64,000 bases of DNA, taken from Verpa conica (taxonomy: Eukaryota; Ascomycota; Pezizomycetes; Pezizales; Morchellaceae). Position 1 is the first letter of the stretch, and each line of letters starts with the position of its first letter. The stretch lies in contig JAUFSD010000006.1 in the NCBI GenBank assembly GCA_033030425.1, forward strand, positions 930,001 through 994,000, written 5' to 3'. The translations under genes and the position numbers were made by a program. Below the pieces are notes generated by a model. That model searched no databases, was not told where the DNA came from, and was given only the letters and a program-made list of their open reading frames with translations. Shown here in pieces: positions 9,739 through 21,627 of this stretch.

Positions 9739-11320
9739 TTAGATTATGTCATGAGTTTGACTTAAGGAGAGTTCATACCCCATCATAAACATTCCAGAGC
9801 TGACTAAAATAATAGCAGCTACACGCACCTTTATTGGCGACTTCGACAGCTCGCCACTAAACTTTTATTAATACAGCACTTCGTAATTATTAAACTACTA
9901 GGGGACTTACTGCAAAAAATCCCTACTAAGCAGTCCCACAAGCCCACCATAAAGCAAAAACCCGGCAGACATACTATCAAATACTCCGGTCAAGATAAGC
10001 GACCTCTCGCTTGCGAGATCATAATCCTGCCTGACAGAAATTCCAATTGCGACACCAATTGGTGTAGTGATTCCATAGATCGTTGAGCAAACCCACAGTT
10101 TCCAATCTTTCGAACTGAGGTTTTCCAAGTCAATGCTCGCTAGTCTAGATCCGATAGCAAGTCCCTCAAATACCTGGTGGAATACAATCGCGATAAAAAG
10201 TGCTGTGAATCCATCGCCTGTTGATAAAGCTAAAGAGAGTCCAAGGAAAATACTATGGAAACAAGTTCCTGCTTCCACGATTAAGGTTGACAGTAGCTCC
10301 TGCTGCTTGTGATAGCGTAGTTCAACCTGATGTGCATCTGTAATAGCTGCGATCTCAGCTGCCGTAAGTGGTGGTGTTTGATTTATTGTTAGGAGATCAT
10401 CATGGTAGCCCATATCGACCGCTATAGCTTCCTTTGAAGACGCATTTTCATATGAGGAGACTAGAACAGGTCTGTTATCTGTGGGGTGGTACACTGATCC
10501 GAGATCTGTTGGATTAGATATTTGTATCTCATGGTCTTCGGATGGACCCTCATTATTCTCTCTATCAACTGTAGCTTGAGCATGGAGATATTCCACCCAA
10601 CTTTTAGATGAGAAGTCTATTAGGAAGATTGCAAACATTGCCGACATAGCGATGGCGTCTGGAAGAGAGGGGTAGTCGGTCGTGAAGAATGGAGGGAGAC
10701 ATGGAGCAGTAAGATACGAATGTGCCGCAGGGAGGATCTAGAAAAATGATTACATTAGTTTAATTTACTTAAAAGAAATTTATCTTGCGTGAGGGTATAT
10801 TGAAAATCATGTATTATCACTCGACTAGAGAGCTAAGAACAAAATCACAAAAACTTACGTGTATAAAAGCAGTTCCAATAATAATACCAGTTCCGAAGTG
10901 CTTGGTAGCCCATAGAGCCCAATGAAATGTATTCGATGCGATCTCTGCCACCCTCTCCTTCGTCCCCGTCATGATCGAACCACCATCCTCTGCCTGAAGC
11001 TGGGCACGTACTTCGGCAGCACGAGCATGTTTCTTGATCAAGTGGCGCATATATATCGGCGCATAAGCAGCAGCTGAGCTTGTTACTAATAAAACAAGAA
11101 GTGAAGCAAGGTGTAATTTTAGGTCGTAATCAGTGCCAACTTTCTTCGAACCACCACATGAAGGCCTATACGCCGGACCAGCCGGGTCAAGAGGCATCAT
11201 AGTGTGAAAGTGCTCAGCGAGATCATTCAAGTGATCCCCTTCAGGCGCGGCCTCATGGACAGCCATTCCATGACGCTTTGAGAGTAAAACATGGGCTGCG
11301 TGAGCGATAACGCGACGCAT
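9739..11320 (-). CDS. ZIP-family zinc/iron transporter (3 exons, about 468 aa)
   Basis: Plasma-membrane-type ZIP (ZRT/IRT) metal importer. Exons are 11320-10859, 10737-9911 and 9856-9739; both introns have GTAAGT donors. The first exon ends in the TM2-3 stretch GTAFIH and the second continues ILPAAHSYL, the expected family join. A variable His-containing cytoplasmic loop (about residues 210-300) precedes the two metal-binding helices: EAGTCFHSIFLG (His about 315) and FHQVFEG (His 341, Glu 345), the ZIP hallmarks. Reading straight through the second donor would stop after GLLSRDFLQ and lose the last helix. Splicing 9910-9857 instead adds a short exon with a hydrophobic helix (AAIILVSSGMFMMG), restoring the usual eight-helix topology. 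That terminal exon is my inference from frame, splice sites and hydrophobicity. Substrate is probably Zn2+ but is not provable from sequence. Confidence 0.88.
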
Positions 11321-14300
11321 GGTTATAATTGATGATGAGGACCCGTAGTAGTATCAAATAGAATCTAGAAAAGTACAGCTTAGGAAGCTAACAAGAGCTA
11401 CTGTCTGGGATCTGCTTATAGACGTTAACTCTAAGTAATAAGTAAAGGTTACCATTAAGGGACCTACAAGCTTCTGAGTAGAGGTCGTATTGAGCGTTAG
11501 CGTTCCTGGAAATTGGTCTAAACGAATATATGAGGTCCGAAGAAACGTTTTCCTATCTTTCCTGTTTTCACACCTCTTTCGAAACCAGTTCCTTAGGATA
11601 GAGCTCATATGGGACATATGAACGGGATGAATGAGTGAAGAGCGCGGGAGCTATTTGAGCAGGCGGCCAACTAACTTATGAGAAAGTTGAGGGTGACCTA
11701 CTGTTCCCGGATTTAGGATATACCCCTATTGTGCCAGCTATGGTCCTTTCCAGCCCTGGATTTGAAAAAATGGTTAGTAATTCCCTATACTACAACAGGG
11801 CGGGGAACTAAACATAACCAGCCAAAACACTGCCATAACAGAGCTGCCTAAGATCTTTAGAATTTATTCTTAATAGTCATACCCTCCCTCCTTGCAGTAG
11901 TTGGTTTGTCTCACAACCCTTGCATGCTGAAATGCAGGCACAAATACCCTTCCCTCCTTGGGTTCTAGTGTCCCATTTCAATAAATAAAAAAAGGCTGAA
12001 TAGAGAGCATGTGCCGTAAATATTCGAGGATATGATGAAGAGAGCTGGCATGTTGATTCTGGGCTGATCGAAAAATACAATAATTGGGTTGCAAGGGGAC
12101 GTCGTAGTCACACGTAGATGGTGATCAATTCCCATACCCATTCCCCAACTCAAGCAATTACAGCGGAATGTAGCTCGCTAGCCCCGTGCAGAGCTTTTTT
12201 GTAATGCCTATCAATATTTAACATACTACCAGCCATTGCGCCCACTGGGACCATGACATCCAGCTTCCGCAACCCTGAACCAGATGTCAGTGGAATGTTG
12301 AAATATAATCATCTCTAAGATGTGCCTCATAGCAGTACCTTTCGTCATCTACAAGTAGACGGCGCTAGGCCAATCCTAACGCTTTATACATCTCCATGAC
12401 TTCCTAATCATAAAACCCTCCCCAAAAATTATCCTAAATCCAAAGCCGCGACAAGAAAAGCATCGCGTATCGGCAAGCCCCCAATACCACTTTAGTTTCT
12501 AGGTATTACCGAGATCACAACACTGGGTTATGCATAAGTGTTACTCAGCTTATGCCTCTCCACGGTCTACCCTATTGTCCTCAAAAGCCATTCATCGATA
12601 AATACATTGTGTAATCATATAGGAGCACTCGAAGATGGTGTTACGGCTACTGACAATATAGGCTAGTCTAATAACATAACCGTTACCTTGGATTCTAGAA
12701 GCGAGGTATACACGGGCGAATCGGACCACTCCCGTAGCAGGAAATGATCAAAATTCTACAGCGCCCATAGGATCTACTTAGCCAGTGCATATTGTTGTCT
12801 GATCAAGTAAAACGTGATAGCTCATAATAATCGCCCTAATGAGGCTCTAGAATAAGCAATATAATCACCGATTCAGGATACTATTCAATGGTTACACACT
12901 GAAGCAGGGTATCTTTTCCACCAGTTAGATCACAAAACCTTGTGGGGGCCGATCTAAATTTTTCAGAAAGATATCAGTAGAATCGTTCATCACGGCTAAG
13001 GACCACCCTTCTCGATACCATCGTAGGGAAATTGAGTTATCCCTGTTAGAGAATATCCCTTTACTTCTAAATCCTATCATAACTACAGGATGGTCGGTTT
13101 TGGGTAATAGAATCACTCAATAACAATACAATATTGCAATGAGAACTAGTAGATCGGATCATGCCTAGATACAGCTGAAACAAGCTACTATCTCCACAAC
13201 TCCTGCCGGCTATACCCCACACCAAAAAACTCACCTAGTTGAGGTATTATACCCGAATCCTAGAGAAGTTCTTCCTTAAGACCTATATTAGAAATTACCT
13301 ATTATGAGCCTTATAGCCATTAATGTCAATGATAATAATAGTTAATGCTGGCCCTCAATAGACAAGCTTAGTAAAGTCACGGTGGTGAAATTAGCAGCGT
13401 GGGTAGTATTTCTCTGTTAGAAAGTATAATCGTGACAAGTGTAAAGAATCGGAACACATGTTAAACCGAGCAACCAATCCGTCAGCTGTGGCTTGTGAGA
13501 GGCGAATCAAAACTGTTACCAGAAAAGATCATTTTCATGCATATCGTAAGTAGAAGTGAATATTCAGTCATTATGGGCTCACTGGTTTCAAATAGTTGAG
13601 ATCTACATGTACTTACCAATAAAACCTATCCAATCCTATGTATTTATGATTCATTCGAACTTACCCAACCGACCCCTCGAAGCCTAGTTAAACGAGTGAT
13701 ACCGTATGATATAGACAACAGGCATCGTTTTCGAGGGGAGTAGGATTTGTTACAGGCAGTAACTGGGAATTCTGTCTCCGCGTTGAGACTCATGAATATC
13801 CTCTGTATAGCTATTGAATAGAGCGCCCCACCCCCCATGATTATACATTGTATACGGTATTGTGTTCGCTCCTACAGTCCGGGCAAGCCTAGCATCCTTA
13901 TATATGAGATATGCTCTGTAGTCCCAAGTCCTCGGAACTGTATTTTCCCGGAGGTACCCCATTTAGTCCAACCCCCAAGGCTGACTATAGAAATCGAATT
14001 TTCTCCTTTTTTTCTTTTTTACCCGCTTGAAATCCTCTATCATTCAGCTAGAGTTGAGTATCCGATTGATTCGCTCTGACTCTCGCGATAAACTCTTTGA
14101 AGCACTTCTGCAATCCGCTCCTCTGGTAGATATTTCGCATTACTGAACAATTGGGCGGCTATCTTATTCCGTAGGTATGACGATTTATCCATGCGGATAT
14201 CGCGAACTAGAAAATAAAAAACGAGTATCAGCACAGTGGCAAAAGACTCGTGGGTGCCTGGCGAAATATTTTTTTTGGAATGGAGGCAAAGATGTCTCAG

Positions 14301-16694
14301 ATCAAGACTGAAGTGGATCCACTTCCACCCTATCGGTGGATTTGTGACGCAGAAATGTCTGATGTTGCCAAAAGCGTATGGCTGAGCACAAGCGAGCTTT
14401 CGTCCGATATGCATGCTTTTCGTGAGAACAGACACGTTCGGTATCAGCGTCGCCTAGCGGGCTTTGTTGGCGCTGTCAACATCATGATATCGAAAAAACA
14501 ATCGGTCTGAAATGAGGTCGACATTGACGCGTACGAACCCCCATGCCGGCGGTGCGGATTGGTGATCACAGATAAGAAGACACGTCCCACAGGTACTGGG
14601 TAGGTTTTAGAAGCAAAGTATTCGTAGTGCAGAAGAAGCTTAAGTAGTCTGCGCATCTCAGGCACGACACTAGGAGGAAAAAGGAATATGGAAGGCGAGC
14701 GCTTGGAGTCGAATCAAAGCGTCATAGTGACAAGAGTTACCCTCTTTGCCAAGAAATGCGTGACACTAGAGTAATCGATGAGGACAGACCGTGGGGGAGA
14801 AGATAACACCAGACTGGAGAGAACTAGGGTTAGGTTTCGGAGAATCACACTGTGCCGGTTGTACTTGGTTATATTAGGAATGATTAACGGGAGGATAATA
14901 ATAATATCAAAATGTCTTTCTTGTTTTTTTTCCCTCTATCTAGACATGCGAGGTGATACGAGACTCTTATCTTACTGGGATTCTAGCTGCTACTTCATGT
15001 TGGACTCTATCGAGCAGAAGTGACTGTACGTACATGTAGTTGTACTTATGTTCAATTGTTGAAACCCAGAACCTATCAATAATAATATAAAACTTAGCTA
15101 TATTAGGGAGTAGATATTAGTAGAATAGATGCTGGCTAGTAATTAATAATAAGATGGGTTAGGACTTTTGTTTCATTTCATCAGACCGTATAGTGGCGGA
15201 TATATATACTTTATCAAGAAACGGTACATACCCAAATACGCAACGGATTATCTTAGTTCTCGGCACCCCGGTTGACGTTAAGATGGCAAGCGAAAGCACC
15301 TAGAACGGCACATCCCGCAAATCACGATTTGGGGCTGCAGGGGCGCCGAAACGAGCCCGAATCACAGACCCCCGGAGGCTGAGTGAGGGCGGATAAATTG
15401 GCGCCGGAGCGAATCAAATTTTCCTTATCAGCTCCTTTGATCGCGGGGCATCCCGGCGTGCCCGGCAGGTATACACTAGACAGCTGAATAACTCAAAGTG
15501 GATAACTCAAAGTGAAGTAGAATCTACATTTCAGCTGCATCGGCTGTGGCTGCAGTAGACACAGACAGATGTCTTTGCTATTATCTTCTACCTTATATGG
15601 TGTTACGAGGCTACTAGTCTATAATTTCCGAGACAAAATAGGGATATGTACATACACTTCTCAAAGCGAGCCGTTTCTGCACGCGGCTCGTTTCACGAAT
15701 CGCGATCTGAGAGTGCTCTGGTGTTGGTGTACCGTGTCGTCCAGACTCATGGCCTGTTTCTCCCACTTGTTATTTTTCTTTCCGGTCCTTTCTCCTACCG
15801 TTTCGAACTCGTCTGCTCTTTGCCACGGATTCCTAATTGGTATGTGTGTTGTATTACTATTGGGCTCGGAGAACTCGAGGCAGGTGCGTGCTGCCGTATG
15901 TAGGATTCTATTTACTCCCGAGTCTTTATGAAACTCGAAGGGTTGTTTTTATATTTGCATCTGGAAACGGATTTATTTATTTAGATAGGAGAGGGACTAG
16001 GTCTCACCATACGCCCAGCCATGTTCCGCCATGGACACGTCTATTGTAGCTCCTGTTTGGCGGCCAGTGGTTGGGCGAGGACGCGGCGGTTGCTGCAGTG
16101 CTATAGGGATGTGCGGTCAATCAAGTCTTGTTCCGTGCATTATTCCGTGGGTGTCCTTGCTATTTTTCTCGGCTGGTTTTTCCGATTGACTAGGTTGTTT
16201 CGTGCGCGTCCAGTCTTCCAGTAGCTGCACCCCTTTCCCTTGAATTGATACTAAGTCTTCTCACATATTTGGCTATCGTCATCACTTACTCTGATCATGT
16301 TTTACTTACAGCTAGGTAAGTGTTCCAGGTTTCCTTGTTTTTTTCTTGTTCTTCTCTAACTATAACTATTTCTGTCCTCTTCCTTTTTTTCCCTTTTCCC
16401 TTTTTTCTATTTATCTCCACATCTCGCTCGCTTTCCTGCTTGCTGGCTTATTTGCCATACTTTACTTTCGTTTATAAACTTTAATCCGTCAATTCCTGGC
16501 ATCCACTGTACAAGTACCATTCGTTTTAGCAACGACGATATCAACCTTTCCATCACTATATTCTTATCAAAAGAGAAAGATTTAGCAGGACTGAGTGAGA
16601 GTGAGAGTGAGAGTAAGAGTGGGAGTGAGAGTGGGTGAGCGAGTGAGAGTAAAAGCAAGAAAGAAAGAAACGGGAAAAGTAGTATACATACACA
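11321..16694. other. 5.4-kb gene-poor region
   Basis: No gene can be supported. Many short frames exist, none with a family motif. The most protein-like spot is 14040-14510, where a minus-strand frame downstream of a good polypyrimidine-CTAG acceptor (near 14210) encodes about 55 charged helical residues and an overlapping plus-strand frame is also open. I cannot assemble a gene from either. From about 15240 to 15470 the DNA becomes GC-richer, and from 15500 to 16690 it is pyrimidine-rich with a GA repeat, consistent with a promoter and long leader for the gene at 16695. Confidence 0.5.
16590..16672 (+). repeat. GA-rich (gagagt)n tract upstream of the 516-aa gene
   Basis: Imperfect gagtgagagt repeats run to about 25 bases before the ATG at 16695, in the likely 5' leader. 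Such purine tracts are common in fungal leaders. A regulatory role is not shown. Confidence 0.75.
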
Positions 16695-18245
16695 ATGCCA
16701 AAACTTCGACAATCCAAGTCAGCCGGCCCGTCTGCTACTATCGACCAAAATACAACTCAAGCTTCACCTAAAACAGTCAAAAAACAGGGAAGTCTGAGGG
16801 CTTTGTTTTCCTTTTGGAAGTTCTCAAAGAAGACTTCAGTAGTTGCTGAAACAAATTCCGCTATTATCGGTGGATCTACTTCGAAGGAACTTGGTCTCTC
16901 TACTGCCTCGCTGCCTGCCAAGATTCCCACGAGAGAACGCTCAGACAGCGAGGGCTCTGAGGATTCCTCTCGGGGAACCAATAGCTCCCTTTCGACAACC
17001 TCACTTCCATCAGAAGTTCGACCACCTTTTGCTCACCATGCACCATCTTCCTCCTCTTCATCTGCTTCATCACTCGAATTCGTATCCGATACATCTACAG
17101 CAGCAACCTCCCCGTCAACATCGTCCCCGTCGATTCTTATAAAGTCATTATCCTCCGCTTCAATAGCTACCATGAATTCGGCAATATCTGTGACCGATGC
17201 TTCGTCAGTTGAGCGCAATTCTACTCCAAGGCAGATGTCCCCAAAGCCGACAAAGCTTTCGAAACCATCAAAAAGGCCCATGGATAACTATCAAAAACAA
17301 CCTTCACCGCTGTCGAACGTCATGGATGCCCATTCGCCATATACCTTTTCTACACCCCCAAGGCCAGGACACAAGAACCAGCCAAGGAGAAGGACCTCGC
17401 TAGGAAACTTCTTACTCCGCCGTAGCCGGTCGAATCCTGATCTTGCGGACCTTACACAAGAACACCTGCCTCCACTCCCTCATATGCCAGGAGCATCTGG
17501 ACCTTCGCGGACAGGAACTTCTAATTCTATAATACGGGGGAAAACTTTCCGCAGACGATCTGGTGATCCATGGAAGCTTGAAAGTAGTTATACCGAGGAT
17601 CAAAAACTAGAACGTATTTCGATCCTAGGAGCTGATCCGGCGGGGTACGGATATCACCTTTATCCGACGTCGAAAGCTGAAGTCATTAGCAAAAAGAAAA
17701 GTAGTATGGGTCCTGCGAAGCGGGTAAGACCCGGCTATCTTGATGACTGGAAGAGGCACAGCTGGGGACCAGGCCCTGACAGCGGTTATGCCAGTGCTGC
17801 AGGGACAAGTAGTAAAGCTTGGAAGGATACCAGGGGTCGTACTTTCCGGAGAACTATTGCCCAAGCCATCCCAGAGGAAGCCGGAGATTCATTCGATTCA
17901 AACGAAACGACGTCTAAACCCCAGTCTGAGCAGAAAAAGAAACGTGCGCAAAGCCCTCATAACAACTGGAATTCTATACATGCACAGAAACAGACCCAAG
18001 AACTTTCATCATTAGAGGTACCCTCTATAGAAACAAAGGTTAAAGATAGTGATGAAAATGATATTTTGAGAGAGTTGCAAAAGGGTGCACAGAGGGTTAT
18101 TGATGCTGCTGATTCTACAGCAGAGGGACTTGACCGAGAGGTGATTAACTTTACTTCGTCAAATACTGGTGGATCTAAGCACATGAAAACAATCGGGACT
18201 AAGAGTGATTTACCCATGGTCAGAGTTGACATGGTTAAGGTCTAG
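16695..18245 (+). CDS. Ser/Pro-rich hypothetical protein (516 aa)
   Basis: A single uninterrupted frame with an ATG just after the GA-rich leader. The protein is largely disordered: a basic Ser/Lys N-terminus, a short hydrophobic/aromatic segment (LRALFSFWKFSKK, about residues 34-46), a long Ser/Thr/Pro region (50-200) and Arg-rich Ser patches (TSLGNFLLRRSRSNPDL, about 235-251) that look like basophilic-kinase or 14-3-3 sites. Around residues 275-400 there is a more structured basic stretch (GKTFRRRSGDPWKLE and GRTFRRTIAQAIPEE), then a mixed-charge C-terminus. No catalytic or binding domain is recognised. The sustained composition and Ser/Arg motifs argue for a real gene; function is unknown. 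Confidence 0.7.
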   Translation: MPKLRQSKSAGPSATIDQNTTQASPKTVKKQGSLRALFSFWKFSKKTSVVAETNSAIIGGSTSKELGLSTASLPAKIPTRERSDSEGSEDSSRGTNSSLSTTSLPSEVRPPFAHHAPSSSSSSASSLEFVSDTSTAATSPSTSSPSILIKSLSSASIATMNSAISVTDASSVERNSTPRQMSPKPTKLSKPSKRPMDNYQKQPSPLSNVMDAHSPYTFSTPPRPGHKNQPRRRTSLGNFLLRRSRSNPDLADLTQEHLPPLPHMPGASGPSRTGTSNSIIRGKTFRRRSGDPWKLESSYTEDQKLERISILGADPAGYGYHLYPTSKAEVISKKKSSMGPAKRVRPGYLDDWKRHSWGPGPDSGYASAAGTSSKAWKDTRGRTFRRTIAQAIPEEAGDSFDSNETTSKPQSEQKKKRAQSPHNNWNSIHAQKQTQELSSLEVPSIETKVKDSDENDILRELQKGAQRVIDAADSTAEGLDREVINFTSSNTGGSKHMKTIGTKSDLPMVRVDMVKV

Positions 18246-20391
18246 TTAGTAGCTGAGGAGACTTGAAGTTGTTTTTCTTTTTTCTTTTTTCTGGAGACGA
18301 GTCACCAGCGAAATTTTCGTTATACGCATTCATCTTATTTTATTTAGGCCGTTGTATGGAGTACACATTCGCTATAAGATCGCCTGTTTTTGAAGGGTGG
18401 GTATTGGGGGGTTGGTGTGTTACAGGCCTAGGTATATGGCTAACGGCAGAGTTTTTGTGAGGGCAACGGGGAAAATACAGGCATAGAGGATTGATGGCCC
18501 GGAGTTTTTACATTCCTTTTTCTTTCATTCTTGTATACTTTTCTGTACATACCAGGTTTTTTATTTTGTTTTATTTTGTTTTTGCCTTCTTATTTCGAGG
18601 TTGAGGGAGTAGTTGTCTTCTTAGCTCTTGGCTTATCTTTCTTTGTAATGATGGGTGGTTGATTTTTTTGCAATTCCTATTTCTGGTACTGGCGAACAGT
18701 GGCGTTTTCATATAAGGCGTCCCCTTCTTACTGTAATGTTTGAAGGTTGCTTTCTCCTTCCTCATTGACATGTTTCTTATCTATTTTTAAGGAGGGTTTA
18801 ACTACGTGGTTAAGATCTCAGAAATTTATTTCGTTTATTTACCACTACTTATCGGGTTTCGGTTATTTTTGATCAGTGAGTGATGTGTTGTGGAGAAGCT
18901 CCGTTTTCACGTGACAGGAGATTCCTAGCAGCCTTATCTAGATAACGTTAAGGGAGCTATGTTCCCCGTAACTACTTTTAGGTCCTTAAGGGACAAACCT
19001 CGCTCTTCCTCCCGAATTCATCTCGCTTCAGCGAGGGGTCTTTTGCTAGGAGAGGGGTGACGACCATACCAAGGTGTGTACACTTTGTATCGGAAACGAG
19101 TGCCATGGAGCTTTTTAGGGATGAATTTTTAGGGTAGGAACCCTTACCCTCCGCGGTTCTCATTTCGTTCAGGGTGGCAGAATCGGTAAGTATTGCATGT
19201 ACTAAGCCCTGATATTTCGGAATATAGCTTTAGATTGAAAGAGACTGCCGATGTTAAGTTATGCATACCCTTCTTTTTTTTTCTTTTTCTTTGTATGAGG
19301 CGAACTGAAGCTTGAGGGTGTTTGTTAGTATTGATGCTGGGCTACCTTATGTGCATAGTGAGGCAGGTTGAATGGTCTTGTAGGGAGGTTGGATGAGAAA
19401 CTGGCATCGTGACTTGGAATTATAGGAGAGAGAGGGGGGGGGTTAGTATATGTAGGCGATCTGAATACTTGATCGAAGTGATAGCGGTCATGGGTGGTGG
19501 GAATTATTTAAAAGAAGTGGTTAACGCCGAAAGGGACAATAGCCCCGTCGGGTGGTCAGTATTCAATGGCAAGTTGACGGGGCTCATCGATGATGAAGAT
19601 GGATGGGGGCCGTTTCTGTTTGGTGGGGTGCATTGGTGGTTATTTAACTAAGGGGAGGGGGAGAAAGATTGGGGGTTCAAAAGTCGACTAGGGAGGAATT
19701 CGCGAAGGCGGGGGTTTGTGCGAATAACGAATAAAGACTGTTGGTACCGTATCAAAGTACTTGACAGTACATGAGCGGGAGGACCACAAGGCCGATCGGA
19801 AAGACTGCAGAATGTAGATGGAAGTATTGCTCGCCTCAAGGACGAGACTGAACTTTATTGTAGCACAATTCCTCATGCCCTCAATGTCTCTCCTCCCCTC
19901 CTCCTCTCAGCATCCAACCCCCCCTCCCAAGCGTTATCCCCCCCCACCATACTTCGGAAGGGATATACGCAGTGAGAACCAGCAAGGGACGAGCTATCCA
20001 CGCTTCGGGCCAGAATCCGCAAGAAAAAGGAAATGGGTGGAACCCATGTCCCATTTTCTTTTTTTCTAATGGAATGGATCAGTTGTAACCCCATTTTCCT
20101 ACTTCTCCCTCTCCTCTTCCCCATCCCCCCCTCCATCCCTACGGGTCCAAACGGATTGAAAGTTCTAGAGCAGCTTGTTTTTTTTTTTCTATTTCATTTT
20201 CATCCCTGACTGGGCCGCGCACGCGTCTGTCCTATATCATAAGCTGATCCCACTTCCCACTTCCATCGCCTCTCTGGCTCACTCGCCCGCACCAACATAC
20301 TGTGTTCTCCGCAGTTGCCAGACCCATCCTCTTCCGGCGAACTTGTGATATGGATCGCAAAAAAGCATACCCCCTCCACATTCACTCAACA

Positions 20392-20924
20392 CCCCCCCCC
20401 TCTCATTCTCCTCTTTTCACTCGTCATTCATCCCTACTTAGTTATTTGGTTCCTTGTTTTTTGTTATTCCCTTCTTTTTGCTTGCACACTTGTGGGTAAA
20501 AAGCTATTAGTTTGAAGAGGTCAGGTTGACTCAAGGCCATCAACGAACGATGATAGAACGATCGGCATCGTAGGAGTAAAAAATTGAAGGCATCCCCTCG
20601 TGCGTCTCTTCTTGCGTACGCGCATATGTATGCACATGTAGAGAATCTGCCTACCTCTCATATTCACGCATAACAGGAAAAGAGCCTCTTCTCATTCTTC
20701 TTTCTTCCATCTGGCCAAGTTTTTAGGGTCATTTGACGATTCAAGCCTCCTCCCCTTTGGCCGAGCAATCGCACCCCCCCCCCCGCAGTGACTCCCGGGA
20801 GGGGGGGTGGGCAACAAAGAAGAAGAAGCGGAAAAGCCTAGCTAGTGCCCAGTCCAAACAACCCCCCCTTCTGCAACGCAACCCCCCCCCCCTCTCTGGT
20901 CTGGTCTGCTCCACCCACCCCCCG
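20392..20924. promoter_or_regulatory. Cluster of long C-runs (and one G-run) upstream of RNase H1
   Basis: Homopolymer runs are visible at 20392-20400 (C9), 20774-20784 (C11), 20801-20807 (G7), 20862-20868 (C7) and 20882-20892 (C11), with another at 21419-21428 (C10) inside a possible leader intron. The G-rich minus strand could form G-quadruplex or R-loop-prone structures. That is inference, and no transcription start can be placed from sequence. Confidence 0.5.
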
Positions 20925-21383
20925 GGACCTCTCCTAAGTATGTGAGTGGTGTGTGATACTTGTGCTGCTGGTGGGTGGGTGTGTGAGTGCACAGTGCAGC
21001 TTGGGAAACAGCTAAAAAGGAGGGGGGGAATCGTCTACCCAGAGCGAGGGAAAGAGACTGCTAGACTTATTTTATTACTACTGTTACTCCAATATTATCC
21101 TTCCTATTTTCACCCTTCCTTTCACTTTTCCAGGCCTCGCCCTATCTATCTATTTCACTCACTATCTCAGTGGAGTTGCTGCTGCTGGGCATACATACAA
21201 CCCACCCAAGAACTATTTTCTATCGATACCGTGACAAAGGCACGTTGTACGTCATTACAAGAAAAGTACAAAAAAACTGTTGCCTCTAAAACGCGTCTCA
21301 CCAAAACTCCTTCACTATCTCGATCACTAGCCAGCATTAACAGCCCCCCCACACTCCCCCCCCTCTTCTTAACCTTACCTCCG

Positions 21384-21627
21384 GTGAGTTCTAGTCGTCT
21401 TTAAATAATAGCCACTTGCCCCCCCCCCTCATCCCAGGCTGTCACTGCGCCGTTTTCTCCGTTCAAGACTGAACAACACAAACAGCTCTCTGCTCCGCAG
21501 ATCACTACTCTTCCATTACAGGGAGAAAGTGGAGCGTTTTCAATCCTTCGAAGTGGCTTCACCATCAGTCCAGAGCGTCCCCGTCTGTGACGGGGCAGTA
21601 GGAACAAAAAGGAAACGGACCGGTGAG
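21384..21627 (+). other. RNase H1 leader: possible 54-bp leader intron and AUG-free in-frame extension
   Basis: A consensus donor GTGAGT (21384) and a pyrimidine-CAG acceptor (ending 21437) delimit a 54-base candidate intron. From the CTG at 21439 to the ATG at 21628 the RNase H1 frame stays open for 63 codons. The first 28 encoded residues hold seven Arg, many Leu/Ser and no acidic residue, like a mitochondrial presequence. Just before the ATG comes TKRKRTGE, like a nuclear signal. There is no in-frame ATG, so use of this extension would need a non-AUG start or an upstream exon I cannot see. Confidence 0.4.

Larger units (their letters stand above)
18246..21627. other. 3.4-kb intergenic region with clustered C-tracts before RNase H1
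   Basis: No gene is supported from 18246 to about 21100. The last 1.2 kb is pyrimidine-rich, with C-runs of 7-11 bases (see the regulatory entry). A TCACGTGA palindrome lies at 18907-18914. ATG is absent by eye from about 20943 to the RNase H1 start at 21628, as expected for a long leader. Confidence 0.6.

Noticed and set aside
9516..9788. Possible Ty3/gypsy remnant (KADTLSR string)
   Set aside because: Only one short motif resembles the retroelement. Spacing to the preceding residues is wrong, no reverse transcriptase, integrase or LTR was seen, and its end overlaps the ZIP terminal exon.
14690..14770. Possible minus-strand tRNA (B-box-like GATTCGACTCC)
   Set aside because: No A-box at the right distance and the T and acceptor stems do not pair.
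20946..21404. 152-codon frame upstream of RNase H1 considered as its first exon
   Set aside because: It has no ATG, and its phase at the only good donor (21384) does not match the RNase H1 frame.
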